A DNA stretch of 64,000 nt from Lachnospiraceae bacterium. Its GTDB lineage: Bacteria; Bacillota; Clostridia; Lachnospirales; Lachnospiraceae. How positions within the stretch are numbered: the first letter of the stretch is position 1; the number at the start of each line of letters is the position of its first letter. The notes beneath the pieces were generated by a model. The model made no database searches. It was not told the origin of the DNA and saw only the letters and a list, made by a program, of their open reading frames with translations. The DNA lies in the NCBI GenBank assembly GCA_009911185.1, contig QXWW01000014.1, positions 1-64,000 on the forward strand, in the 5' to 3' direction. Of this stretch, positions 1-8,043 are shown one piece after another. Made by a program: the position numbers and the translations under genes.

Positions 1-156
1 GTTTGTCAAACAAAAATATTATAAAAATATAAATTTTATTAAAGTACCTGACAAACGCAGCATTTTCTACTCGTCACAGTCAACTGCGTTTCTGACGGGA
101 CAGTTTTCGGGCGTTATATCCTGCCAAAACTTTTTTAAATTTTTTTAAATTTTCTC

Positions 157-185
157 TTGCATTTTCTGACAAGCTGTATTATAAT
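157..185 (+). promoter_or_regulatory. Sigma-A promoter of a possible small RNA
   Basis: TTGCAT at 157-162 and a perfect TATAAT at 180-185 are separated by 17 bp. Transcription would start near 192 and run rightward. No convincing gene follows before the hairpin terminator at 266-298. Confidence 0.6.
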
Positions 186-191
186 CATTCT

Positions 192-300
192 TGTAAAAAG
201 GATTTCTCCTTTGGAGAACTTTTTATAAGTTATACCCCTTATTAATTATTTATACTCCCCTCATAGAAAAGACCAGTGGCTCCCCCGCTGGTCTTTTCTC
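192..300 (+). ncRNA. Candidate small RNA of about 110 nt
   Basis: A good promoter (157-185) lies directly upstream and a strong hairpin with a T-rich tail (266-300) lies directly downstream. No open reading frame with a ribosome binding site lies between them. The 5' part (about 197-225) can form two mutually exclusive short hairpins, AAAGGA/TCCTTT or TCTCC/GGAGA. I do not recognise a family. It could instead be an attenuated leader, but nothing plausible on this strand follows it. Confidence 0.38.
266..300 (+). terminator. Rho-independent terminator
   Basis: An 11-bp stem, GAAAAGACCAG (266-276) with CTGGTCTTTTC (288-298), ends in a T-rich stretch. It closes the candidate small RNA. The stem is symmetric enough to work in both directions. 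Confidence 0.6.
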
Positions 301-364
301 ATGCAAAAAAGCTGGCCGGATGCCATTGCAAAACGTTCCATACCGCGCATTTATTAAAAATTTG

Positions 365-399
365 GGGGTAATTATGCAATACGTCTGCACAATTACCCC
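365..399 (-). terminator. Terminator of the GH3 gene
   Basis: The perfect 9-bp stem GGGGTAATT (365-373) / AATTACCCC (391-399) has an inner TGC/GCA pair. Read leftward it is followed by a T-rich run (AAATTTTT). It lies about 100 bp past the GH3 stop codon. The stretch from 1 to 156 shows no gene or clear signal. Confidence 0.6.
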
Positions 400-502
400 T
401 TTGTTTCTGGATATCAATGTTCTGCAATATGCCGTTTCGCCTGTCTTTTCCTCTTTTAAAACTGTCGTTTCGCAACGGCCTGCAAAGCAATATTCACCTT
501 AC

Positions 503-3500
503 TTATTTAGTTTTTACCGTTTTCACGTTACTGTACTGCGTATAGATCTTCTTGCCGTCTACTTTCTTATATGCGCGCACGCGTACGTAATATTTCTGTT
601 TTGCTTTTAACTTTTTAACCGTGGAGGAAACTTTCTTACCAACGGAAACCTTCTTTGCTTTTTTGAAATTGGATTTCGTAGCATAACTGATTTCATAACC
701 TTCCGCGTCGGAAATTTTCTTCCAGCTTACGGCAATGCTCTTCTTCTTGCCGCTTGCTTTCTTCAAATTCACCGTCTGTGAAGTAAACTTCAATTCACCC
801 AATTGTTTCTGCAGGCTTTCTATCTGCTTCTGCAGTGCCTGAGCAGCAGCCGTCGCTCCCTGGGCCTGCGTATCCTTTGCCGCAAGGTCTTTATTCAACT
901 GTCCAATTGTCGTTTCTAATTCTGAAATTTTCTTTTCCAGCTCATCTGCTTTTTCGTCTGCTTTTGTTACGATGCCGCCTTTTGCGGAAGTCAGATAAGT
1001 TGCCAGATTATCGTAAGTGGAAGTATGCGCTTTTACCTCGACCTCGCTGTACATTCTGCCAAACTGTAAGGATCTCATAATCATGGTAAGCACTCTGCCA
1101 ACGCATTTCTGTACGTCGCCTAAGATTAACGCCTTGTCTTTGTCAAGGTCGTGGCTCGGCGTGCCTGCAAGCGCATTTACAACCCTTTCCTGCGTTCTAC
1201 CCGGCATTACCAGATCGTTGCCCGCATGCATCATGCCGCTGACGCCTGCTCTTCCGCCTGCGCCCCAGTCCGTCATAACCATACCGTCAAATCCCCATTC
1301 ACCGCGCGGGATAGATTCCAGTAAATCAAAGTTTTCCGCCGCATATGTCCCGTTAACTTTATTGTAGGAACTCATAATCGCCATCGGCTGCGCCGATTTT
1401 ACAACCATCTCAAAACCTTTTAAGTATATTTCCCTCAACGCCCGCTCAGAAACAGACGTATTTACGCCATTGCGGTTTGTCTCCTGATTATTCGTGATAA
1501 AATGTTTGATGGTTACGCCTACGCCCGGGTTTGACTGTACGCCCGCCGTAATGCAGGAACCTACGAAACCTGTCAGCGCCGGATCTTCCGAATAATATTC
1601 AAAGTTACGGCCGTTCATCGGGTCCCTGTGGATATTCATGCCGGGAGCCAGCCATAAAGTAACGCCAAACTCATTCATCTCTCTGCCGATCGCCCGTCCG
1701 ACCTCTGTCAGAATATCAATATTCCAGGTCTGCGCCAGTAATGTTCCAATCGGGAAAGCCGTGGCATTATCGGCCTCTTCCGTCACACGTACGCCTGCCG
1801 GACCGTCCGCTTCCACAGTATTGGGTATCCCCAATGTTTCTCCGTAATTTCCGGTCGTTTCACCTGCCGCTCCCTGAACGCTGTTCGCCTCAGAGCCCCA
1901 GTCCGTAGCGTCGGAGGTATCCGCGCCGCTGATCCCATTTACAATATTGGCCATCTGTTTATTGGTCAGTCCTGCAATAAAGGATTCCATAGAAACCGTA
2001 CCCTTATAAACGTCAATCAATTTTGTTCCTTCCGGAGCTGCCGGAACCGTCTCAACCTTCTCATTGGCCGCCGGAGTATAGTCTTTTGCTGCCTCTGCGG
2101 TAAGATAAGTCGTCACTGCATTCTCATCAATGTCAGAAGCATTGTTTACCGTTTTAAAAGAATCTGCTGCAAGCGCGATCCGTTTTGCCGCCGCAATTTC
2201 TGCTGCTTCTCCTGCATAACTGTAAGAAGTCGCGCCAGCCGCGCTCAGCTCATCCAGTTTCTTATCCGCCTCAAGCTGATTGCTGAGCTGTTCGGTAATT
2301 ACATCCTGCGCCAGCGTCAGGACAGCCGCCGCTTTCGTATTTCTGGAGCTGTTGCCGACACGTATCACATAATCGCCGTCTTCCATGATATAAGCGGCTT
2401 TTTCCTCGCTGTAAGAAGACATTTCCGTCGTCTTATAAGAAACGGTAAGGTTCTGGCTTGCGCCCGGCGCCAGCACATCCGTCTTTGCAAAACCGGCCAG
2501 TTCCTGATACGGTTTTTCCATTGTTCCATCCGGTGCTGAGAAATATACCTGTACAACTTCTTTTCCAGAATAAACAGTTCCCGTATTCTTTACATTCACC
2601 GTTACATCCACCGTATTTGCATTTGCCTCCACGGAAACAGGAGTAATGGCAAAATCCGTATAGGATTTCCCATAACCAAATTCATAAGCCGGCTTTATGC
2701 CAAAGCTGTCAAAATAACGGTAGCCTACATAAATGCCTTCCGTATAATCCTCCTGATTCGCATTATAACCTTCCTGATCCTTATCATGATCGCCAATCGT
2801 CTTGCTGGCCGGATAGTCTTCATAATTTACCGCCCATGTATCGGATAATTTACCGGAGGGCGTAACTGCGCCTGTTAAAATATTTTCAACCGCCGTGCCT
2901 CCTTCCATGCCGGCCTGAGATACCAGCACAAGACTATCTAAGCCCTTAATTTCTTCAAAAAATCTGGTATCTACGATTCCGCCGACATTCAACAGCACAA
3001 TCGTCTTGTCAAAATTCTTTGCCATCAGTTCAAGGTTCGCGCGTTCCACATCGGATAAGTAATATTCTCCTTTGTCAATCGCACGGTCGGCGCCTTCGCC
3101 CGACGTACGGCTGACAGTATAAAATGCCGTATCTACGCCGTTTGCCTTTGCACTGTCCATGTCTGCCTGTGACAGAGGCTGATCAATCGCCAGAAAAGAA
3201 TCGGCGCCGCCAAAACTGCCCTTTACAAATGTCACGTAATCATTTGACTTCTTCTCAGAAGCCGCCTGCTGCTTTTTAGCGTTAAAGGTATTGATGTAAT
3301 TTTTCCACCAGGTCTGATTGGAAATACGGTAGGCGGACTGCAATCCGTCATAGATGGTTATGGTATATTTGTTATATACATCGCCGGAACCGGTGCCTCC
3401 TTTGATAGAAGCATAGCTCCCCGTACCAAACACGGCCGCTTTGGTGCCTTCTGCCACTGGAAGAACTTCATTTTCGTTTTCCAGTAAAACGATTCCTTCT

Positions 3501-3700
3501 TCTGCAGCGCGTTTGGAAATTTCAGCATGTTCTTTTTCCATTTTGCTTCTGTTAACCGTGCCTGAATCCGCGGACACTGCCCTTGCGCTTCCATCGTTTG
3601 CCGCCTCTGCAGATCCCGCCACAGATGGAACGGCGCCCGTCAGCACCAGCGACGCCGCCAATACCAGAGACAACGTTGCTTTTACCAATTTGTTTCTCAT
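503..3700 (-). CDS. Secreted GH3 glycosidase, inverted domain order, C-terminal Fn3
   Basis: This 1065-residue secreted protein belongs to glycoside hydrolase family 3 (beta-glucosidase, beta-xylosidase and relatives). The start at 3700 follows AGGAGG. Residues 1-30 form a signal peptide. The usual GH3 order is reversed. The alpha/beta sandwich comes first (about 55-340, with GGTGSGDV), then an Fn3-like domain (about 345-465), then the TIM barrel (about 570-850). In the barrel the nucleophile Asp of VMTDWG is near residue 811, and KHF and NRNGVN motifs are present. A coiled coil (about 910-970) leads to a lysine-rich Fn3 module (about 975-1065). The same inverted order is known from Butyrivibrio and Ruminococcus beta-glucosidases. 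The gene lies 90 bp downstream of a sugar-binding lipoprotein gene, so the two may be co-regulated. The exact sugar specificity cannot be read from the sequence. Confidence 0.88.
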   Translation of the reverse strand: MRNKLVKATLSLVLAASLVLTGAVPSVAGSAEAANDGSARAVSADSGTVNRSKMEKEHAEISKRAAEEGIVLLENENEVLPVAEGTKAAVFGTGSYASIKGGTGSGDVYNKYTITIYDGLQSAYRISNQTWWKNYINTFNAKKQQAASEKKSNDYVTFVKGSFGGADSFLAIDQPLSQADMDSAKANGVDTAFYTVSRTSGEGADRAIDKGEYYLSDVERANLELMAKNFDKTIVLLNVGGIVDTRFFEEIKGLDSLVLVSQAGMEGGTAVENILTGAVTPSGKLSDTWAVNYEDYPASKTIGDHDKDQEGYNANQEDYTEGIYVGYRYFDSFGIKPAYEFGYGKSYTDFAITPVSVEANANTVDVTVNVKNTGTVYSGKEVVQVYFSAPDGTMEKPYQELAGFAKTDVLAPGASQNLTVSYKTTEMSSYSEEKAAYIMEDGDYVIRVGNSSRNTKAAAVLTLAQDVITEQLSNQLEADKKLDELSAAGATSYSYAGEAAEIAAAKRIALAADSFKTVNNASDIDENAVTTYLTAEAAKDYTPAANEKVETVPAAPEGTKLIDVYKGTVSMESFIAGLTNKQMANIVNGISGADTSDATDWGSEANSVQGAAGETTGNYGETLGIPNTVEADGPAGVRVTEEADNATAFPIGTLLAQTWNIDILTEVGRAIGREMNEFGVTLWLAPGMNIHRDPMNGRNFEYYSEDPALTGFVGSCITAGVQSNPGVGVTIKHFITNNQETNRNGVNTSVSERALREIYLKGFEMVVKSAQPMAIMSSYNKVNGTYAAENFDLLESIPRGEWGFDGMVMTDWGAGGRAGVSGMMHAGNDLVMPGRTQERVVNALAGTPSHDLDKDKALILGDVQKCVGRVLTMIMRSLQFGRMYSEVEVKAHTSTYDNLATYLTSAKGGIVTKADEKADELEKKISELETTIGQLNKDLAAKDTQAQGATAAAQALQKQIESLQKQLGELKFTSQTVNLKKASGKKKSIAVSWKKISDAEGYEISYATKSNFKKAKKVSVGKKVSSTVKKLKAKQKYYVRVRAYKKVDGKKIYTQYSNVKTVKTK

Positions 3701-3743
3701 TATCCTCTTCCTCCTTATCATTTTTCATTACTTAGGTTTTTTC

Positions 3744-3775
3744 ATTATAAAAAAACTACCGGAGGAAAACTACCG
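3744..3775 (-). promoter_or_regulatory. GH3 promoter with tandem operator-like repeats
   Basis: On the minus strand a perfect TATAAT (3744-3749) has no good -35 box. Instead, two exact copies of AAAACTACCG (plus-strand reading, 3752-3761 and 3766-3775) sit 14 bp apart just upstream of the -10. A weak -35 with adjacent direct repeats is typical of activator-dependent promoters. The YesN-like regulator at 7103-7885 is a natural candidate, but this is inference. Confidence 0.42.
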
Positions 3776-3790
3776 TTTTTCCGATTTTTA

Positions 3791-5269
3791 CTATTCTTTT
3801 TCCGACATTTTCCAATCGTCCAACTGCCGCTGTACCTCTTCCACCAGCCTTTCTGATCCTGCTTCTTTCAATTTCTGCCGAAATTCTTCCAGATAACTGT
3901 CCGTATCGCAAAGCCCCGTTTCCAGCCACGGCGTATATTCATTTACAATCTGCCGCAGTTTTGCAAGATCCACCGTAAGCTCTTTCTCATCCAGCCAGAA
4001 ACCGTAAGCTGATGAATACACTGCCGAATCTGCAAAACGCGCGAAATCTTCCTGCAAATCCAAAGACATCCCCTCCCACACTCCCGCTTTTAGTGTGTTG
4101 AATTTCCATTTCGCCGTATTCGTATACCCTTTCTCCGCAGCGACATCCTGCGCCGGATAGTGAAACCGTCCATCCTCTCCAACCACATAATCTGTCCCTT
4201 CCACCCCATAAAGCACGATATTTAAAATCTCCGGGTCGCAATAGAGCAGATTCAGCGCCTCTACCGCTTCTTTTGGATAAGCGGTATCCACAGATATCCC
4301 CCATACATATATCCAATCATCCTCCGTGTCTAACACCGGACGGTTCTCAAACGGGACAATTATCATTTTATCCCCATAAATACTTTCATCATACTGTGTT
4401 TCGTCGGGCTTGACCACGCACTCTGCCGCAAACGCTTCTCCGGCCAGCACCATATTTTTTCCGTTCTCTATGCACGTGAGGATATCCCCGGCCAGATAGC
4501 CCCTCTCCTGCCACCGCTTTGCAAGTTTTACCTGTTCTTCATAAGCTTTCGTTTCATATATATTGCATACTGCAGGCTGGTTATCTTCATACATAATTCC
4601 GGAAAGACAGCCGTCTAAAAGATCCGCAATTGGCTGCCGCTCCAGTACGGCGTTCCGGCTTTTTTCCAGCGCCCAGGGAACCATATCCGGTTCGCTGCTC
4701 CGTATCACTTCAAAAAATGGTTCCAAATCCTCCGCCTGCCTGACACACGATACGTCAAACCCATATTTTTCGACGCAGGCGCGGTTTAATATCGCGCCGT
4801 TACTGTGCAGGTCGCTAATCGGTTTGGGAACGCCGTACACACCGCTGCAGCCCAAATCCTGCGGGGCGGCTTTTTCATCAAGCACTGCCTGCAGCGCCGG
4901 AGCCGTATCCAAATAATCTTTGATATCCAGCAGAAGGTTCTTTTGCACGCCTGAACAAAAAGCGCTGTAATACATCCCCAAAATATCCACGCCCAGCCGC
5001 CTGTTTTTATAATAGTTGTCCGCAGAATCCAATCCCGTATTAACCAAACGGACGCGCACGCCCAGTTTTTTCATAAACTGCTTTTCCAATTCCGTATTAA
5101 CCCGTTCCAAATTCTGGTACATCCCCGAATTTCCTGTGATTCCAATGTAAATGACAGGGATATCCTCTTTTTCTGACTGTGCCTCCCCTCTGCTGCAGCC
5201 AGGCGGGAGGCATATACACAGACAAACCGCACATACAAAAAAACGAATCCTAAATCTGCTCTTTTCCAT
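3791..5269 (-). CDS. Extracellular solute-binding lipoprotein (ABC type, family 1)
   Basis: This 492-residue protein carries a lipoprotein signal peptide, with lipobox LPPGC and Cys near residue 25. The start at 5269 follows GGAAAGGAAGG. The open frame runs further upstream, but that part has no ribosome binding site and would overlap the divergent kinase gene. The body resembles family 1 solute-binding proteins, which usually bind oligosaccharides for ABC importers and are anchored outside the membrane. No permease or ATPase gene is adjacent. It is divergently paired, 72 bp away, with a YesM-type kinase and followed by the GH3 gene. It may therefore present a sugar ligand to the kinase or serve a distant permease. 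The ligand is unknown. Confidence 0.8.
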   Translation of the reverse strand: MEKSRFRIRFFVCAVCLCICLPPGCSRGEAQSEKEDIPVIYIGITGNSGMYQNLERVNTELEKQFMKKLGVRVRLVNTGLDSADNYYKNRRLGVDILGMYYSAFCSGVQKNLLLDIKDYLDTAPALQAVLDEKAAPQDLGCSGVYGVPKPISDLHSNGAILNRACVEKYGFDVSCVRQAEDLEPFFEVIRSSEPDMVPWALEKSRNAVLERQPIADLLDGCLSGIMYEDNQPAVCNIYETKAYEEQVKLAKRWQERGYLAGDILTCIENGKNMVLAGEAFAAECVVKPDETQYDESIYGDKMIIVPFENRPVLDTEDDWIYVWGISVDTAYPKEAVEALNLLYCDPEILNIVLYGVEGTDYVVGEDGRFHYPAQDVAAEKGYTNTAKWKFNTLKAGVWEGMSLDLQEDFARFADSAVYSSAYGFWLDEKELTVDLAKLRQIVNEYTPWLETGLCDTDSYLEEFRQKLKEAGSERLVEEVQRQLDDWKMSEKE

Positions 5270-5341
5270 AAATCCTTCCTTTCCCTCTTTATGTCCTCTC
5301 CATTTCGTTGTATAATACAAAGAAACGAAGGAGGTCGCCCC

Positions 5342-7090
5342 ATGCATAGAAAAGCGGCAAAACACAGCAGTTCCATCAAAAAACGGCTGTTTTTTATTTA
5401 CTTTGTGACCTGCGTTCCCCTGCTTGTGTTTATGATTGCAAGCGGCCAGTTTGCCAGCCGCCTGATGACGCGGCAGAGTATTCAGTACAATCATAACACC
5501 ATATCGCTGCACCTTGCAACTGTGGACAAAGATTTATATCATACCTCCAATTATCTGTTTTCCTTTCTGCTCAATGAAGACAGGTATTCTTTGATTTCTT
5601 CTCCGGAACATACTCAAAGCGCGCAGCTATACATACAGGAGGCTTTTACAGATTACCTCTCGACGTTCGGCGGCTACTGCAGCCTGTTTTTCTACTGCCC
5701 CAAACAGGACGTTCTCATTCTCAAAAGCTCCAGTTACGACTCTTTTGAAGAACGGCAGGCAGTCAAATCATATATCCGCCAAAACTGCGCATCCAAAAAT
5801 TCTCCTCAGAAAAAACCCGTCTTCAGCGGATGGAAATTCTGCCCTGTGAACGGGCAAAACTATCTGATGGAAATTATGGAATACCAGGATATTTACGTAG
5901 GTTCTTTTGGCGTCTGCAGTTATATCTTTGAAGGACTGCGCGAACTGGAAAAGTCTACGGATGGTTCTTTGGTGTTGTCCGGCAAAGACGACGGCGGATT
6001 TCCTCTCTTTTCTGACGACAGTTTTCACGCTTTTGATTTTACAAACGGCCGTTTTGTGGCCATACCGGTAGATTCCTCAGACAATGATTACCGGATTTCC
6101 CTGTATATCCCTAAAACAGCCATCCTGGGAGCTTTTTCACAGTTTCTATATATCATAGTTTTTCTATTCCTGCTGGTTCTATTGTTTTTCTGTTTTCAGC
6201 TTTTCAGTGTATACAAAGAAATGATTGCGCCCATTCTCTCGGTTACTGCCGCCATGGAATCTATTCAGCAGGGGGATTACAACTCCCAGATTGCGGTCCC
6301 TGACACCAACGATGAATTTGCAAGAATGATTCGCACATTTAACCATATGATCTGCCGTATTGACGATCTGAAAATTCAGGTATACGAAAAAAAGCTAAAT
6401 CAGGCATACGCCAGGCTTGCCTATCTGACCTTGCAAATTAAGCCTCATTTTTTCCTGAACTGCCTGAACCTGCTCTACAGCCTTGGGCTAAGCGGACGCT
6501 CTGAATTGGTCGCCGACTTTTCTTCCTCGCTGATGAAACATTTCCGTTATCTGTTTCAGAATCCGGATATCCTGGTTACGCTTGCAGAAGAACTCAAACA
6601 TATCAAAAACTTCCTGCACATCCAGCAAATCCGCTTTCAAAATTGCCTTGCGACAGCGTATGAGATACAAGATGAGGCTTATGACTGGAAGATCCCCATC
6701 CTCTCCTGCCATACGTTTATAGAAAACATTTTCAAACACGCTTATTGTGACACACAGCAAAAACAGCTTCGTATCGCCGCATCCATTGCTGTTTACGGAG
6801 CGGAATCGTTTCTTATGGTCAGTATTTCGGACAATGGGAAAGGCTTCCCGGAGGATGCCTTGACGTCGCTGAACGCACCCATTGGCCCGAAAGACGGGGA
6901 TGTCAGACCGAATCCGGACAACGCCGACCTAAACCGCAGCGATACGCATATCGGCATCGCCAATATACGTCAGAGATTATATTACCTGTACGGTGCGGGA
7001 CAATGGTTTACCTGCAAAAATCTTCCTGACGGAGGCGCCTGCATCAGCATGAAACTTCCTGCCGCGGCAAACACAATGGATACAGAGTAA
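5342..7090 (+). CDS. YesM/LytS-type sensor histidine kinase
   Basis: This 582-residue membrane kinase starts at 5342 behind GGAGGT; an earlier in-frame ATG at 5291 lacks a ribosome binding site. It has a first membrane helix (about 15-35), an extracytoplasmic sensor (about 40-255), a second helix (about 262-288) and a HAMP linker (about 290-345). A His_kinase domain follows, with the phospho-acceptor His of QIKPHFFLN at 369, then a HATPase with N-box FIENIFKHA (about 460-468) and G-box SDNGKGF. The architecture matches carbohydrate-responsive kinases that work with AraC-type regulators. Its partner follows 12 bp downstream, and a solute-binding lipoprotein is divergent. TATAAT at 5311-5316 is the probable -10; the -35 is weak. 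Confidence 0.88.
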   Translation: MHRKAAKHSSSIKKRLFFIYFVTCVPLLVFMIASGQFASRLMTRQSIQYNHNTISLHLATVDKDLYHTSNYLFSFLLNEDRYSLISSPEHTQSAQLYIQEAFTDYLSTFGGYCSLFFYCPKQDVLILKSSSYDSFEERQAVKSYIRQNCASKNSPQKKPVFSGWKFCPVNGQNYLMEIMEYQDIYVGSFGVCSYIFEGLRELEKSTDGSLVLSGKDDGGFPLFSDDSFHAFDFTNGRFVAIPVDSSDNDYRISLYIPKTAILGAFSQFLYIIVFLFLLVLLFFCFQLFSVYKEMIAPILSVTAAMESIQQGDYNSQIAVPDTNDEFARMIRTFNHMICRIDDLKIQVYEKKLNQAYARLAYLTLQIKPHFFLNCLNLLYSLGLSGRSELVADFSSSLMKHFRYLFQNPDILVTLAEELKHIKNFLHIQQIRFQNCLATAYEIQDEAYDWKIPILSCHTFIENIFKHAYCDTQQKQLRIAASIAVYGAESFLMVSISDNGKGFPEDALTSLNAPIGPKDGDVRPNPDNADLNRSDTHIGIANIRQRLYYLYGAGQWFTCKNLPDGGACISMKLPAAANTMDTE

Positions 7091-7102
7091 AGGGGGAATA
7101 TA

Positions 7103-7885
7103 ATGGATAAGAACTTTAATCTGCTGCTGATAGATGATGAGCTTTACGCTTTAGAGGCGTTGTCCAAGACGATTCCATGGACCCGTCTTGGAATCAGGGA
7201 AATCTTTTCGTGCAGCAATATTACAAAAGCCAGAGAAATCTGCTATAAAGAAAAGATAGAAATTATTATCTGCGACATTGAAATGCCAAATGGCACGGGA
7301 CTGGAATTTGCACACTGGCTGCTGGAAAATTATCCGGATACCCTGCTCCTGTTTCTTACCTGCCACAGTGATTTTGCCTATGCCAAAGAAGCCATCTCCT
7401 GCCATGTGTTTGCCTATCTGTTAAAGCCTTTTGACAAGGAAGAATTGTGCCAGACCGTGCAGAATGCCGTCCAGACATTGTATAAACGCGCGGACACGCC
7501 ACACCTGGCTCTACCGGTAACGGATACCTCTTCCGCAGGCAAACCGGAGCAAATCGTAAGCAAAATACAGGCTATACTCCGGGAAAATATTGCCATCAGC
7601 CGGGATGAACTCGCCAGAAAGGTTTATTTGAATCCCGACTATATGACGCGCCTGTTCAAACGCGTAACTGGAAAAAAGCTCAGTGAGTATACCGCCGAGC
7701 TAAAACTGGAGGCGGCAAAACAACTTTTGACAGAGACAAACGAACCCATCAGCAGCATTGCCGTCTCGCTCACTTATGTAAATTTCTCCTATTTCTCGAA
7801 AATGTTCAAAGCTGCAACCGGTATGTCTCCCAAAGAATACCGCAAGCGGTTTACAAAAACACACGGCACATCTGAGAAGCAATAA
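7103..7885 (+). CDS. YesN-type response regulator, receiver plus AraC DNA-binding domain
   Basis: This 260-residue protein has an N-terminal receiver domain (about 5-125), with acidic pair DD at 11-12, phospho-acceptor Asp58 in IICDIEMPNG, and conserved Lys in LLKPFD. Two AraC-type helix-turn-helix motifs follow (about 155-250), ending in the family signature FSKMFKAATGMSPKEYR. It is the cognate partner of the kinase directly upstream. Likely targets are the neighbouring solute-binding protein and GH3 genes, because such pairs usually control adjacent sugar-use genes. That is inference; the direct repeats at 3752-3775 are a candidate site. Confidence 0.9.
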   Translation: MDKNFNLLLIDDELYALEALSKTIPWTRLGIREIFSCSNITKAREICYKEKIEIIICDIEMPNGTGLEFAHWLLENYPDTLLLFLTCHSDFAYAKEAISCHVFAYLLKPFDKEELCQTVQNAVQTLYKRADTPHLALPVTDTSSAGKPEQIVSKIQAILRENIAISRDELARKVYLNPDYMTRLFKRVTGKKLSEYTAELKLEAAKQLLTETNEPISSIAVSLTYVNFSYFSKMFKAATGMSPKEYRKRFTKTHGTSEKQ

Positions 7886-7907
7886 ATTACTCTTGCGTGC
7901 GCATACT

Positions 7908-7968
7908 ATTTTATTCTACAGGAAAGATCTTTTCACGTTTTAGCGTGACAAGGTCTTTCCCATAAAAT
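7908..7968. repeat. Palindromic hairpin repeat, copy 1
   Basis: GGAAAGATCTTTTCACG and its near-complement CGTGACAAGGTCTTTCC fold into a long hairpin, flanked by TTTTATTC and CATAAAAT. Copies with similar arms and core lie at 11105-11171 and 28783-28840. All three are intergenic, just past gene ends or RNA genes. Confidence 0.55.
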
Positions 7969-7975
7969 GAAAAAA

Positions 7976-8009
7976 ACAGAGCGCGGCTGCAAATTCCGCT
8001 CTCTGTTTT
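7976..8009. terminator. Bidirectional terminator between converging genes
   Basis: The stem ACAGAG-CGCGG / CCGC-CTCTGT (7976-8006) is flanked by A-runs on the left and T-runs on the right. It can stop both the response regulator transcript and the leftward 8044-10326 transcript. Confidence 0.7.
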
Positions 8010-8043
8010 AACAATATCTGCGCTATATAAATTCCAGACATGT

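Noticed and set aside
320-610. 96-codon frame on the plus strand at the left end
   Set aside because: It crosses the GH3 terminator and the GH3 C-terminal coding region. No ribosome binding site and no plausible protein.
3791-5512. Longer version of the solute-binding protein starting at 5512
   Set aside because: The extra 81 residues lack a ribosome binding site, would hide the lipoprotein signal and overlap the divergent kinase gene.
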